From assembly GCF_020194175.1 (NCBI RefSeq), contig NZ_JADYVX010000018.1, forward strand, positions 1 through 64,000: DNA of 64,000 nucleotides. The letters are read 5' to 3'. Positions 18,967 to 29,554 of this stretch are shown here, one piece after another (the stretch's first letter is position 1; each line of letters begins with the position of its first letter). Both the position numbers and the translations under genes were made by a program. The notes beneath the pieces are model-generated. The model was not told the DNA's origin. It saw only the letters and a list, made by a program, of their open reading frames with translations, and searched no databases. The DNA is from Bradyrhizobium sp. BRP22. GTDB taxonomy: Bacteria; Pseudomonadota; Alphaproteobacteria; Rhizobiales; Xanthobacteraceae.

Positions 18967-20009
18967 GAGCGTGTTGTTTTTTAGCGGAATCGGGATTCCC
19001 AATTGGAGGAATTTCTGATTCAAACTCCATGCTGGGGCTGGGGGCCAGCATGGATGACGCGACCCTATTCGGAAGACATCCGCGAACTGGCGCTTAAGCG
19101 CGCTGATGCAGGCGAGACCGTTCGCTCGATTGCAGCGGCGCTTCAGATCAGTCCATCCTGTGTGACGAAGTGGAAGAACCTGAGGCGAGAGACCGGAGGC
19201 CTTTCGCCCGGCAAGATCGGTGGTCACAAGAAGCCGGTCCTGTCCGGCGCCAACGCCGACTGGCTGCGCAAGCGCCTTCGCTCGGGACCGTTCACCTTGC
19301 GGAAGCTGACGCGGGAACTGGCTGAGCGTGGCATCAAGACAGACGTGCGGGCGGTGTGGGCTTTTGTTCATGCTGAGGGGCTGAGCTTCAAAAAAAACCA
19401 TCCATCCGGCCGAACAGGATCGCCCCGATATCGCTGGTAAACGGGCGCGCTGGAAGGCCCATCAAGGCAAGATTGACGCCTCGCGCCTGGTCTTCATCGA
19501 TGAGACCTGGATCAAAACCAACATGGCGCCGCTACGCGGCTGGGGCCCGCGCGGACAACGGCTCCAGGCATCAGCGCCTTTCGGCCATTGGAAGACCATG
19601 ACCTTCATCGCCGCGCTGCGCCACGATCGGATCAACGCACCCTGCATCATCGACGGCCCTATCAATGGCCAACTCTTCACCCTCTATGTCGAGAAGATAT
19701 TGGCGCCCACCCTGGCAAAGGGCGAGGTCGTCATTCTCGACAATCTCGGCAGTCACAAAGGCAAGCTCGCCCGCAACGCCATCCGCGCTAGGGGCGCGCA
19801 TATGCTCTTCCTGCCGCCCTACAGCCCCGCCCTCAATCCGATCGAACAGGTCTTCGCCAAACTCAAACACCTGACGCGCGCCGCGGAGCCCCGCGATGTC
19901 GAGGCAACCTGGCGAAAGGTCGGAGAACTCCTCGATCTCTTCTCACCCGAGGAGTGCGCCAACCATCTCAAAAACTCAGGATATGTTGCCGTATAAAAAC
20001 ATCACGCTC
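18967..20009 (+). mobile_element. IS630-family insertion sequence, copy 1
   Basis: A 1,043-base element with terminal inverted repeats starting GAGCGTG-T/A-TGTTTTT, flanked by a TA duplication (18965-18966 and 20010-20011), the IS630 target rule. The two transposase frames are read in the plus direction. Precise excision in silico restores the host kinase frame, which proves the boundaries. Confidence 0.9.
19063..19996 (+). CDS. IS630-family transposase in two overlapping frames
   Basis: The first frame (to 19440) encodes a helix-turn-helix DNA-binding part: MTRPYSEDIRELALKRADAG, then IAAALQISPSCVTKW and a second HTH. The second frame (to 19996) encodes the DDE domain: LVFIDETWIKTNMAPLRGWG, VVILDNLGSHKGKLAR and LPPYSPALNPIEQVFAKLKH. 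The frames meet at a run of eight A (about 19391-19398) after CTTC, a usual slippery site for programmed frameshifting in this family. The DDE residues are D (FIDET), D (ILDNLGSH) and E (NPIEQ). Confidence 0.88.
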
Positions 20010-20489
20010 TAGCGCCGCCGCAACGTCCGGCCCACCATGCCTTGCCTCGAGCCGGATCATCCCGCCGAGGATCGTAAGGTTGTTCTTCGTCCGGTGCGCC
20101 GTCTCCTGCAGCAGCAAGGTCTTGGTTTTGTCCGCCAGCATCACGCGGCTGAGCTCGGCGCGCTGGAATTCGGCGATCGTGGCGGTCCCCGCAGCCGTGA
20201 TCGCGAAAAGAACATTCGCGGCGAGGTAATTGAGGGCGAACCCGCCCCCGTAGCTAAGGTACGCGCCCACGCTGACGGCGATGAAGGCCGCGAATATTCC
20301 CGAACCGCGATCGAAGATGAGGCCAGAGAGAAACACGCCGGGCAGCAGCAGGAAGTATCCTGGCACTCCGGTCTGCATTTGGAGCGCCATCTGCAGCACG
20401 GCGCACACCACCATGATGCACGCGGAGATGCAGTACCGGACCAAGCTTGGAAGCCGGTGTTCCAGCAACAGCGAGTACAGGCTGTTCAT

Positions 20490-22848
20490 AGAATTGAAAC
20501 CGCCCGCAGTGATAGCCGTTCCTGCCGTTCATACGGCAATTCGGGCCCCAGGAGAAGTGGTGGCCCCGCTGAAACAGGCTAATGACGCCGCGAAATCAGA
20601 TGCGTGAGGGACTTATCGGGACGGCCTGCCCGCGTCGGGTCACCCCAGGAGCTCGCCTCGGGTGCTGTTGACAAGTGCTCGCACGTGCACGCAGTGACAC
20701 CACGCCACGTCGTCAGCCTCCGAATACTCCGCTCGAGCAGCGTCCAGCCCATGCTGTACGTTCGTGGGGGCGCGCGGGCACCGGACTCGAATCTGGCGCT
20801 ACAACCCCAAGCATCCACCCACCCGCGGCTTGCCGAACGGCCGTCTGTAGCTTTGTGCCGCCTCTTCCCGGACGGGATCACTTCGCAGGTGATCAAGAGC
20901 CGGCCTGTTACACCTCGCACCCGCCCGAAGGCGCCGGACTAATTGCCTTCAGAAAAACTCTTGTATCCGTTCAGCCGGTCCGGCTCACTGGAACCTCTTG
21001 GGTGGAGGCCAGCGAATGCAGAGACCAACCGACTTGCTCTTAAACGCGATTCGTTGCTTCAGAGACGGCATAGAGAACGCTGGCTAGTTCAGCACTGTCA
21101 CGAATTTTCGTACCCTGACCTGCTCGGAGACACAAGACGAAATCCCGGCGCACGCGGTCAGCGGGCCCGGGGTTTGCGCCGGCATCCTGGGTCTGGAGTG
21201 GGATCAGATGCCAGGCGCACCGTAGGTTCACCGCGAATGGTACGCGAGCGGCGCGGCGCAACATCAACAACTACTGTTGAGACGCGATGAGGCGTGCGCG
21301 GCCCAGCATGCCTTCTCGTGACTAACATCAGAGATGATCCGACTGTATAGCTCGGAAGCCGCTCAGATTACTCGCGTTCCGGCCAAAATCCCGCTCGCTG
21401 CACCAGACTTTTCCTCCTTCATCGGATGCCGGCGCACCGAACGATTGCGCAAATCGGAATTTCGCCGGAGCGCGTCTCCCCTTCATGCAGGCGCCGAGCC
21501 GTCTCTTGTACTCCGATGCAGCGATAAACCACAACCCTGCCGATCCAAGAGGCCGCGAACGCGTTTGCGCGCCGGACCACATGCAAACAAACCCCGACCA
21601 CGATTCGCCCGTCGGCGGCATCAGGAGCCGCCGACCTCCGACAAGGCGATCAATCCAGTGCCTGGACGGATGGGTTGCGCCCGCGAACACGGTGACAACG
21701 TCATGCTCGCCATCTCGATGGCTCGGCGGTCGAGCGAGACAACATTGAGATGGGGTTTGGCACGCAGGTTCTCTCGGCTTGGCATGCCAGTATGGAATCG
21801 ATCACAACCGCCGTCACGCAACCCGCGGATCGATGATCTCAGCCAGTACCGCCGTTAATATCCGCTCCCTAACCGACTTGAAGCACGCGTTCAGCACGCG
21901 CGATGTTGAGGGGCTCAAATTTTGCACGGCCAGAAGCTCAGCTGGCCATTTTTGAGATTCTGGGCCGCATCCATCGTCACCGGAACGCTGTCATAGAGTT
22001 GTGGGGTCTGCGTCTGGGGTGAGGAACGCCAAGCGTTGGTGTACGTCCGAGATGACGCGCCTCGGCTCTCCCGGACGAATTGCTCACGCGGTACAGAAGC
22101 AAACGTGGATCAGGTGCAGATTACGCGAGATCGGCGCCTTCTCTCGCAGGTATTCGGCATACCCACCGGCGAGCGGCTGCAACGTCTCATTCGTCGGGCT
22201 CTCCTCTCGTGACGCTGACGATGCACACCGAGCTCGCCTGCGCGGACAAACATGAAGAATTTTCGTAAGGCGTCCTCATCTGCCCAGATGAGGCGAACAA
22301 TGGTTGTGATCGAACGGCCATCCGCCTGGATCCGGGCGAAGCGGCCGGTCGTACCACCCGCAGATGTGGTAACCGCGATTATGGCCGAGAGCTTACGTGT
22401 GCCCGAGCTCGACTACGACATGATGCGACAGCGGATACCGCGTACGCTTTAAACTAGAGCTCGAGCAAGTGATGATACGCTGGGATCAAGCTTGGATCTG
22501 GCCGCCTCTTGGAAGCGCTGAACGAGGAGATGTTGAGACGTTCGACGAGCAAATGATGGCAGATATTCCCTTGGACGGCGGAACGGTCATCGACATCGCT
22601 CACGAGCTCGGGGACCTCGTCAGCGCGATGCGTGCGCACATGGCCGGAAAATCTTGAGCACGTATTTCGGTCAGGGCCTGAACCAGGGTTTGGCGAACCT
22701 GGAGCAGGATCGCAGGCCAGTTCGGGTAAATATAACGCCGACAGGCCCGTCGTACGTCAGTCGGTAGGACGTTGGCCCCCCTTCCAGATCTATTCTTTTG
22801 TGGAGTCATGTGTGACGTGTGCAGTGGAGCCGAAGAGTAGGCACGTCA
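20490..22848. other. Accessory spacer without recognised genes
   Basis: A 2.3-kb stretch of moderate to high GC with many short frames on both strands. I found no family motif in any of them. Around 22790-22815 a short leader (AGATCTATTC, TTTTGTGGAGT, ATG) resembles the leader of the 79-residue ORF at 17711-17738 but opens only a nine-residue frame. Likely decayed island DNA. Confidence 0.4.
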
Positions 22849-23373
22849 TCAACGTTGAGTACTCGGCTCCAAGACCAGAGGCGCTCCCCCGACAGACATG
22901 GGTCCTTCTGATTTAGGAGAGCGCCCCACTCTCTTAACTGGCTTCGTGCCGGGATGTGGCGAGGAAGGAGCGGTTGGCAGAGCAGCCGTCGGAACAGGAG
23001 GTGTCGCAGGGGCATTTTGTGCCGCTTCAATTCTTGAGGTCAGCACTGCAATTTGATCCGAGATTCGCTTCAAGTCGGCCTGCTGCACGTCCAGCCCGCG
23101 GCTCAGCTCCATGAGCTCGGTGCTTGTTTTCTGCAGTTCCGACTGCATATCCGAAAGCGTCGCCCTATCCTCGGCTGATAAACCTAGTGTCTGAGCAGCT
23201 TCGTTCGGGGCCGGTACTTCGAGAACCATGCCGAGAGTGGTCCAGAGATAGGCACCTGCACCGCACAGGCCGATGACCAGTACCGCCAAACCAAAAAGCA
23301 AGGGAGCACGTCTTGACGATCTGTGTAGCACAGATGGCAACTCAGAAATGGCCGCTTGTTCAACTGCATTCAT
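22849..23373 (-). CDS. Unrecognised single-pass membrane protein with coiled coil
   Basis: The 174-residue product starts at 23373 (MNAVEQAAISELPSVL) behind a GAGG ribosome-binding site. Residues about 24-46 form one membrane helix (LLFGLAVLVIGLCGAGAYLW). Residues about 60-120 are a predicted coiled coil (EDRATLSDMQSELQKTSTE and following), and the tail is rich in proline, alanine and basic residues. This layout suggests a cytoplasm-facing N-terminus and a periplasmic coiled coil. Similar proteins are common hypothetical proteins in Bradyrhizobium; no function is proposed. Confidence 0.65.
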   Translation of the reverse strand: MNAVEQAAISELPSVLHRSSRRAPLLFGLAVLVIGLCGAGAYLWTTLGMVLEVPAPNEAAQTLGLSAEDRATLSDMQSELQKTSTELMELSRGLDVQQADLKRISDQIAVLTSRIEAAQNAPATPPVPTAALPTAPSSPHPGTKPVKRVGRSPKSEGPMSVGGAPLVLEPSTQR

Positions 23374-23676
23374 AATTCCTCGCCCCCCACTCCGCTCACC
23401 CTCCATCATGGCTTTCCTCGTTGAGGGCAAAACAGACGATCGTCAAGGCCTGCCCAGAACCGAGACGTCAACACCTTCTTGCCAGCGATGTTGTCCCCAT
23501 CGTTTCCTCAGCTAGCACCGTGAGGTGATCCGAGTGCCTCCGAAGCATGTGATTGATGTTTCTGATCCGCCTTTTAGGTCGTTTGTTTTCTCCGATCGGC
23601 AAGACAATTCCACTCGCTCACTTCTATTTGCATCCCATATGCATCGTTAAGGAATGCGCAGCAGACGAGTGTCCGC

Positions 23677-23811
23677 ATGCCTACAACCAACAGCTCAGAA
23701 CTGGACGGTTTGTACGAAATTGGTGCACCAACAACACAGTTTCCGGTCGAGGCCGTTACAGCCTTGTCGCGCAGAGCACTTCGTGATGAGTTGATCGCTT
23801 GTACGGTCTAA
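23677..23811 (+). CDS. Possible 44-residue ORF
   Basis: A short frame with even amino-acid use (MPTTNSSELDGLYEIGAPTT, then VEAVTALSRRALRDELIACTV). No clear ribosome-binding site and no recognised family. It could be a fragment of a larger decayed gene. The surrounding 23,374-24,365 stretch otherwise shows no gene. Confidence 0.25.
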   Translation: MPTTNSSELDGLYEIGAPTTQFPVEAVTALSRRALRDELIACTV

Positions 23812-24365
23812 CTTTCTCACACCCATACCGCGAGCCAACAAGTTCCCCTCCACAACTCTGCAATACAATTGGTGATCACCAAGGCCGCGGAGCGATAATC
23901 TTGCTGAAGTTCTGCATTGTCATCGCCGCCGCTCAGCCGAGCTTCGCAGATGGCTGAAAGCATTTGTCGAGCAACCTCGCCGCGACAAAGCACAAAAAGA
24001 TTCGGGCTCGAAGTAGAATTTTATTGAGGGCTCTCCAACGCCCCTGGAATTCCAGGCTTATCAATGGGCATGTCTCTGCAACTAGAGCTGACGTGGCGGG
24101 ATTATCGAACATAACGCTCTTACAAAGGAGCTTTCTGCTGGCACCAAAGCAGACACGAATATCCGCTCACTCCAGCTCCTGATTGCCTTCTGCGCCTGGC
24201 CATTTCGGAGACGGCAGCAGCTTACCCGCTCGACTTGAGCGCCGTTCCATTTTGAGCAACGCGCTTCGCGGAAGCCTGACCAGCGGAACGAGGCAAAGGT
24301 ACGAAACTCGACAAGCCTCCACCCAGCTGTCGAAGCGGGAGCCTCAGCTACTTGATCGTACCAGA

Positions 24366-25619
24366 TGACCTGCCACTGCGCATTGCCTCCAGATGGAGTT
24401 AGAGTCCGGCCCGGAGAAGGACGGACAGATGAAGCGATCAAGGTTCACGGAAGAACAGATTATCTTGATATTGAAGGAGCATGAGGCTGGGGCGAAGACG
24501 GCGTACCTGGCTCGCAGGCATGGGATCTCTGAAGCGAACGATCTACAATTGGAAAGCAAAATTCGGCGGCATGGACGTTTCCGAGGCGAAGCGGCTGAGA
24601 GCCTTGGAAGAGGAGAACGCGAAGCTGAAGAAGCTCCTGGCCGAGCAGATGCTCGATGCGGCCGCGCTTCGCGAGTTGCTTTTCCCGCCGCCAAGCGCGC
24701 TGCGGTCGCGCATCTGCAGGCCGTCATGAGCCTGTCGGAACGGCGGGCCTGCTCGATCGTGGGCGCGGACCGGACGACGATCCGTTATCGCTCCAGCCGC
24801 CCTCCGGACACGGTTCTGCGTGGCCGGTTGCGCGATCTTGCCAACGAGCGGCGGCGGTTCGGCTACCGCCGGCTGTTCGTCCTGCTGCGGCGGGAGGGCG
24901 AGCCATCGGGCATCAACCGGATCTACCGGCTTTATCGCGAGGAAGGGCTCGCCGTCCGCAAGCGGCGGGCCCGCCGCAAGGCCGTGGGGACGCGGGCTCC
25001 GATCCTGGTCGAGGCCAAGCCCGACGCGCGCTGGTCGCTGGACTTCGTTCATGATCAGTTTGCCACGGACGGCGCTTCCGGATCCTCAACATCGTCGACG
25101 ACGTCACCAAGGAATGCCTGGGCGCCATTCCGGATACCTCGATCTCAGGACGGCGCGTGGCCCGCGAACTGACGGCAATGGTCGGGCGAGGCGGCAAGCC
25201 AGAAATGATCATGTCCGATCATGGCACCGAGTTCACCTGCAACGCCATGCTGGCCTGGAGCAAGGACACCGTCATCGATTGGCACTTTATCGCGCCGGGA
25301 AAGCCGATGCAGAACGGCTTCATCGAGAGTTCTTAACGGCCGGATGCGCGATGAACTGCTCAACGAGCCGCTGTTCTGCGATCTGGATCATGCCCGCGCC
25401 AAGATCGCCAACTGGGTCGCCGACTACAATATCCGGCGGCCTCGCTCGTCGCTCAAATACCTGACCCCCGCGGCCTATGCCGCCCACCTCGCCGCAACGG
25501 ACGATCGGCTACGCAACCCCGACCAGCTCCGCCGATCGTCCGTTGCTCCACCCGCGCCACTTGGCGTACAAAAACCCGAGACTCTAACCGCGGCTGGATG
25601 AAAATTCAGCGGCAGGTCA
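24366..25619 (+). mobile_element. Degenerate IS3-family insertion sequence
   Basis: A 1,254-base element bounded by inverted repeats TGACCTGCC-A/G-CTG at 24366 and ending 25619. OrfA starts at 24429 (MKRSRFTEEQIILILKEHEAG) but loses frame near 24535; the helix-turn-helix continues in another frame (RTIYNWKAKFGGMDVSEAKRL). OrfB (RRACSIVGADRTTIRYRS; DARWSLDFVHDQF; IMSDHGTEF; NGRMRDELLNEPLF) shows at least two more frame changes near 25070 and 25335. DDE residues can be traced but no intact transposase remains. No clear target duplication was seen at the edges. Confidence 0.85.
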
Positions 25620-26060
25620 ATAGTGGCCGAAACCACGAAGAGCAGTTGCATACGTCTGTTTCCCGGGAGTGCTGGGAAGTCTTTGATGAGGGCTGCGTCG
25701 TCGGGATAAAGATTAAGGACAGCGCGGCCCACAATCGGCGCCGCTCCGTTCGCCGACTGGGAGGCCTTGAGATGAGCCAGTGCCGCCCGGGCGTATGGGG
25801 TACCACCCTTATCCAAAAACTCCTCGACATCATTGTCCAACGATTGTCGTAAAGCCGAGCAGCAATGCCCGGCTTCTTCTTTTCGAAGAGCCAACGATCC
25901 AAGGTGAGAAGTTGACCTACCCGTGCCTTGGCGGTGAGCTCGGCAGCCCCACGCTTGATGAGGGTCTTCTCAAGCCCCAAAATGAGGGGCGCATCCTCGG
26001 AATAGACGGGCGGTTGCTGCGACCTATCAAGACCCCGGTTGATTGAGCCGGCTGCAGCGC
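25620..26060 (-). pseudogene. Remnant of a repeat-type type III effector (NopD-like region)
   Basis: Minus-strand frames read VYSEDAPLILGLEKTLIKRGA, then LLTLDRWLFEKKKPGIAARL and, after a frame change near 25855, SLDNDVEEFLDKGG, AALAHLKASQSANGAAPIVGRA and NLYPDDAALIKDF. From memory this pattern recurs in the repeated N-terminal regions of large Bradyrhizobium effectors of the NopD (C48 peptidase) group. The IS3 end lies directly at its 3' side, so the rest was lost. Assignment rests on pattern recall, not a search. Confidence 0.5.
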
Positions 26061-26252
26061 CGAGGGTCGCAACATCGCCCCACCGCCTCCGCCATGCGAT
26101 GCCGGGATGTATTCGTGCCCGCTCCCCTGCAGGATGGGCTGCGCCTCCCATGGGCGATGCGCCAAGTTGTGAGGCGCGCTCCTCGTAGTGACCGCAGCCG
26201 AGCCGGGACGTGCCGGAACAGTTGGTGCCTCGGCGGCATTTCTTTGCCTGAC

Positions 26253-26282
26253 TCGTCAGCTTCTCGAAAGCCGTCCCATCCA
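26253..26282 (+). promoter_or_regulatory. tts box (TtsI-binding promoter element)
   Basis: TCGTCAGCTTCTCGAAAGCC followed by GTCCCATCCA fits the rhizobial tts-box pattern (GTCAGCTT-N-TCGAAAGC with downstream C-rich half). It lies about 40 bases before the start of a plus-strand gene, the arrangement expected for a TtsI-regulated type III secretion substrate. Confidence 0.85.
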
Positions 26283-26321
26283 AAGATAGAACCTGAATCA
26301 CCTATGCTTGGTAGGAAAAGA

Positions 26322-27401
26322 ATGATTATCGATCCACCGAATACCGCAGAAGACCCCATTCTCGCTTACGATCTCCTGCGGCAGCAACAGCAGGCGCAGG
26401 AACAGCAGGGCGACCTGAGCGCACAAACCAGCTCACCAGGATTCGCGTCCGCGGATCAACCGAATTTTGAGCAGCAGCTATGCGAGTTGCGGCCAATCCA
26501 TCAAACATCAGATTCAGCTGCCGCTTTGACACATTCCGAGATTGGCTCCTCCTCGGCTCTGACCGCCGGCAATGAGAGCGCGCGCGCTATCCACGAAAGC
26601 GAGCGGTGCCCAGCCGCATCCTTTGTCAGGGGACGCGCCGAACTTGCCGCATCGCTGGCCGGAGCGAACCTTGGGGCGCTCAGGAACGAGATCAAGCTGG
26701 CTGAGCAGCGAACAACGCAGTGGCCAAGAACGACCGGATCTGCCGCTGGCAGTATTGATACAGACCGCATTTTCAACGACACGGTGGCATCATCGTATCT
26801 GCCGCTACACCGTTTTCAGAACGAGGACATCGATTGCGAGCCGCTCCTAGACAACGAGGTGAGTGCCATCGCGCACGTGCGTTCCTTAGCGGATTTGCGC
26901 GCTCACGCTAGCCCGCATGTTTCTAAGGCTGCTATCTGCTCGGACGACGAAAGGGAGGACGAAATTGATATGGCGCGCCTCGCTGCATGGCATACCAAAG
27001 GCGTTACAGAGAGTGCTTTTGTGTCACTGTGCGAGGAACCCTCGCGACTGCTTTATTCAAATGACCACACCGAGCATGGCGCGAAGGCAATTGCAGGGAA
27101 CGCTAAGAAGTTACACACCTACACGGTACCGAGTATCACCGCTTGGCCGATCAAAAAAATCAACGGTATTTTAGAGCGCGGGCGTGCTCCTGGAGATGAG
27201 CAATTGCGAGTTTGGTTGAGGGGAATACCGACCGAGGAGACCGAGGTCTTGTTTCTGGGCGGCAACCTAGCCGACTATCGGACAGCCAGCGTAGATAATC
27301 CGAACACGGCTGACGCAGTGCAAGATAGTCCGCCCGTCAAGAAAGCAAGGGTCAGCTCCGATGCGCCCGAGATGATACGGCATCATCGGGGCCAAACTTG
27401 A
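26322..27401 (+). CDS. Putative type III secreted effector
   Basis: The 359-residue product begins MIIDPPNTAEDPILAYDLL (AGGA ribosome-binding site six bases upstream; an ATG at 26304 is the alternative) and lies behind a tts box. The N-terminus is glutamine- and serine-rich, with no signal peptide or membrane segment, as in secreted effectors. The C-terminal third (FVSLCEEPSRLLYSND, then AKKLHTYTVP and EQLRVWLRGIPTEE) resembles cholera-toxin-type ADP-ribosyltransferases in layout, but the second catalytic glutamate would be L295. Residues 337-344 (PPVKKARV) look like a nuclear localisation signal. Effector status is well supported; the enzymatic idea is weak. Confidence 0.7.
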   Translation: MIIDPPNTAEDPILAYDLLRQQQQAQEQQGDLSAQTSSPGFASADQPNFEQQLCELRPIHQTSDSAAALTHSEIGSSSALTAGNESARAIHESERCPAASFVRGRAELAASLAGANLGALRNEIKLAEQRTTQWPRTTGSAAGSIDTDRIFNDTVASSYLPLHRFQNEDIDCEPLLDNEVSAIAHVRSLADLRAHASPHVSKAAICSDDEREDEIDMARLAAWHTKGVTESAFVSLCEEPSRLLYSNDHTEHGAKAIAGNAKKLHTYTVPSITAWPIKKINGILERGRAPGDEQLRVWLRGIPTEETEVLFLGGNLADYRTASVDNPNTADAVQDSPPVKKARVSSDAPEMIRHHRGQT

Positions 27402-27433
27402 TCGCACCTTGATGCGTCATTCAGGCGTTCGCG

Positions 27434-29390
27434 TCACGGCTCATTAATCCAAATCCGCATTTCGCCTTCGCCGCGGTTAGGAATGAATGTCAGCCGCTGC
27501 GGTTGCAGCTGTCCCGCTACCTTGTCGTACTGATAAAGGGCCCCTTCTTCAGAACGCGTGTGTTGCACACCGGACCCCATCAGCCTGCAGCAAATCTTGG
27601 CGCTAAAGAGACCAGTGCCTTCGATAAGCGAAAATCGGCTTTCTGCAGGAAACCAAACGTTGTGTAACTCGCTCCCGCTGTCGGCTTCTTCCAGACAATA
27701 AATCAAAGGGCCACGCTGGACAGCCACCTTGCCCGCCAAATTGCGAAGTCGCGGATGACCGTATACGCGGCGTACTTGGATCGGCAGCGATAGTTTGACG
27801 CGATCTCCCTGCCACCACGTACGGTGAATGTGCAAATAGCCCTTGCGCGACTCGCAATGACAGGTTCGCCGTTCAGGGTCGCCTCCGGCGCGCTGCACCA
27901 TTCCGGCAGGCGCAAGGCGAGCGTGTGGGCGATTGGCTGTGCAGATTCCACGGCAATTTCCACCTCGCCAAGGATAGTTGCCGCTCATGAGCAACCGCGG
28001 CTTATACCTGCCCACCAATAATGCTGCGCTATTGCCAATGTAGAGACTGATATAGAGCGCGTCGGAGCATGACGTATAGATGTAATGACAATTGATGCGA
28101 AAAGGCGTGCGATGTTCGGCGGGCAGCACGCGCAGGCAAACCAGCGTTGCCGCACCGGCCTGACATGATTGTAGATGCCATTGGACCGCTGCGTTTTGGG
28201 ATGAACTTCGAGCGGGTTAACATAGAAATAGTGACGCCCATCGAAGGCAATACCGCCCAGAATCGTATTATAGAGCGCGCGCTCCATCACGTCGGCATAG
28301 CGACTTTCCAGCTCCATCTCCAGCATTCGGCGCGCGAACATCATCAGCCCAATCGACGCGCAACTTTCCGCGTACGCGGTATGCTTTGCCATAGCCGCAG
28401 GCAAGCCTGGCGTTGCTGCTCGTTCTGACGCAGGCGCGCCAGATGAGCGACCGCAGTCATGAGGTATACAAAACGCACCGCATGCCCGGTTGCAGTCCGC
28501 TGTCCCGAAATTGGTAGGTGCGCCTGGCTGTAGGATTTATTTTCGCTATCCAGGGCGTGCCAGATGATTTGATGTGGCAGGATTGCCGGCGTTTCTCGTA
28601 TTCAACGTCATAGAAGTGCGGCACTGTGCCGCGTTGCTCCACGAAATAATTGGCTAGCGTCAGATATCGCTGCTCCTGCGTACTTCGTAGAGGCGCGTCA
28701 ATGCAAGTTCAATTTCTGGATGGCCATCATACCGTGTAGCTGATCGCGCCCTGGCGCCGAAAACTGTGCCGAGGTGGTCAGCAAGTCTGCAAACGACCTC
28801 CAGCAGCCGTCGTTTTCCAGTAACCAGAAAGAAGGCGATGCCAGCTTCAATCAAGTGGCCGGCACAGTAAAGCTCATAGCATTCAGCTAGATTGCTCCAG
28901 CGCTCCTGAGGCGCCTTTAGCATGAAATTGGTATTGAGATAGCCGTCGCCGGATTGGGCGGCCGCAATCTGTTCAATCAGCTCGTCGGCGGCTTTCTCCA
29001 GGTCCGGATTGCGTATCTGGCAGAGCGACCAAGCAAACACTTCTAGCCATTTGCGACATCACTGTCCTGAAAAACCGTGCCGCAGAATTCCCCCTTCGCA
29101 CGTCCGGCGGCAATACGGAAGTTTTCTACCGCGTGGCTCGGTATCGCTTCGGGATTGCGGTCGTTTAGGGTATCCCACTGATAGGGAATCGCTACTTCCC
29201 TCACCAATTGCTGGCATTTCCCAATCAGCGGATCCTGTAGGTCATGAAGATTGATTTCGGCCACGTCCCACTGCTTCATCTCGTCGCGTGGAGGCGAACG
29301 GGCGCCTAGCTCAGGCAAGGCCAGCTCGCCATGATCGCGTTGTTGAGGTTTGGGCTTCGAAATTGGCTGCTGCGCAATCGTATTCTCCAC
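27434..29390 (-). pseudogene. GH127 (DUF1680) beta-L-arabinofuranosidase-like pseudogene
   Basis: Pieces of one GH127 protein follow in order on the minus strand in several frames: GTVFQDSDVANG (29,050), then PDLEKAADELIEQIAAAQSGDGYLN, HFYDVEYEKR, a GHAVRFVYLMTAVAHLARL segment, ESCASIGLMMFARRMLEME, ERALYNTILGGIAFDG with YVNPLEV, and CCPPNIARL with the catalytic-type cysteine pair. C-terminal LRLPEWCSAPEATLNGEPV ends the series. At least four frame changes make it non-functional. The intact family removes L-arabinofuranose from plant cell-wall glycans. Confidence 0.8.
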
Positions 29391-29554
29391 GCGAATATTG
29401 AAGCGCTAGAAATGGAACGGCTGCCCCCTATGCCGCTCGACGGCGTAAGGCTCAGAAAGGGCTGGTCAAACCGAGCTTCTTTCCAATCTCCTACCGCTGA
29501 AATGTCATGCGACGATCACGCTGGAATTTGTGGGATCACAAGCGCCAGGCCCGC

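Larger units (their letters stand above)
18489..20489 (-). pseudogene. HWE/HisKA_2-type sensor histidine kinase split by IS630
   Basis: The N-terminal part (from the ATG at 20489) has several membrane segments like DUF4118 sensors (VRYCISACIMVVCAVLQ, YFLLLPGVFLSGLIFDRGSGIF) and the phospho-acceptor block ETAHRTKNNLTILGGMIRLEA. An IS630 element (18967-20009) sits after DVAAAL. Removing the element and one TA restores the frame exactly into EATARRLQVMAEVYDHLSL and the ATPase block ANELVTNSLKYAFPGDAPG. A further one-base frameshift near 18685 separates this from the correct tail (VELLVTDTGTGLS, then GGLGSRIVQLL), whose stop is at 18489. The gene is therefore broken twice. Confidence 0.85.

Noticed and set aside
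22004-22250. Frame with LVYVRDDAP-like wording, suggestive of an IS66 transposase
   Set aside because: The match is a few residues only; no further IS66 motif or end repeat could be found.
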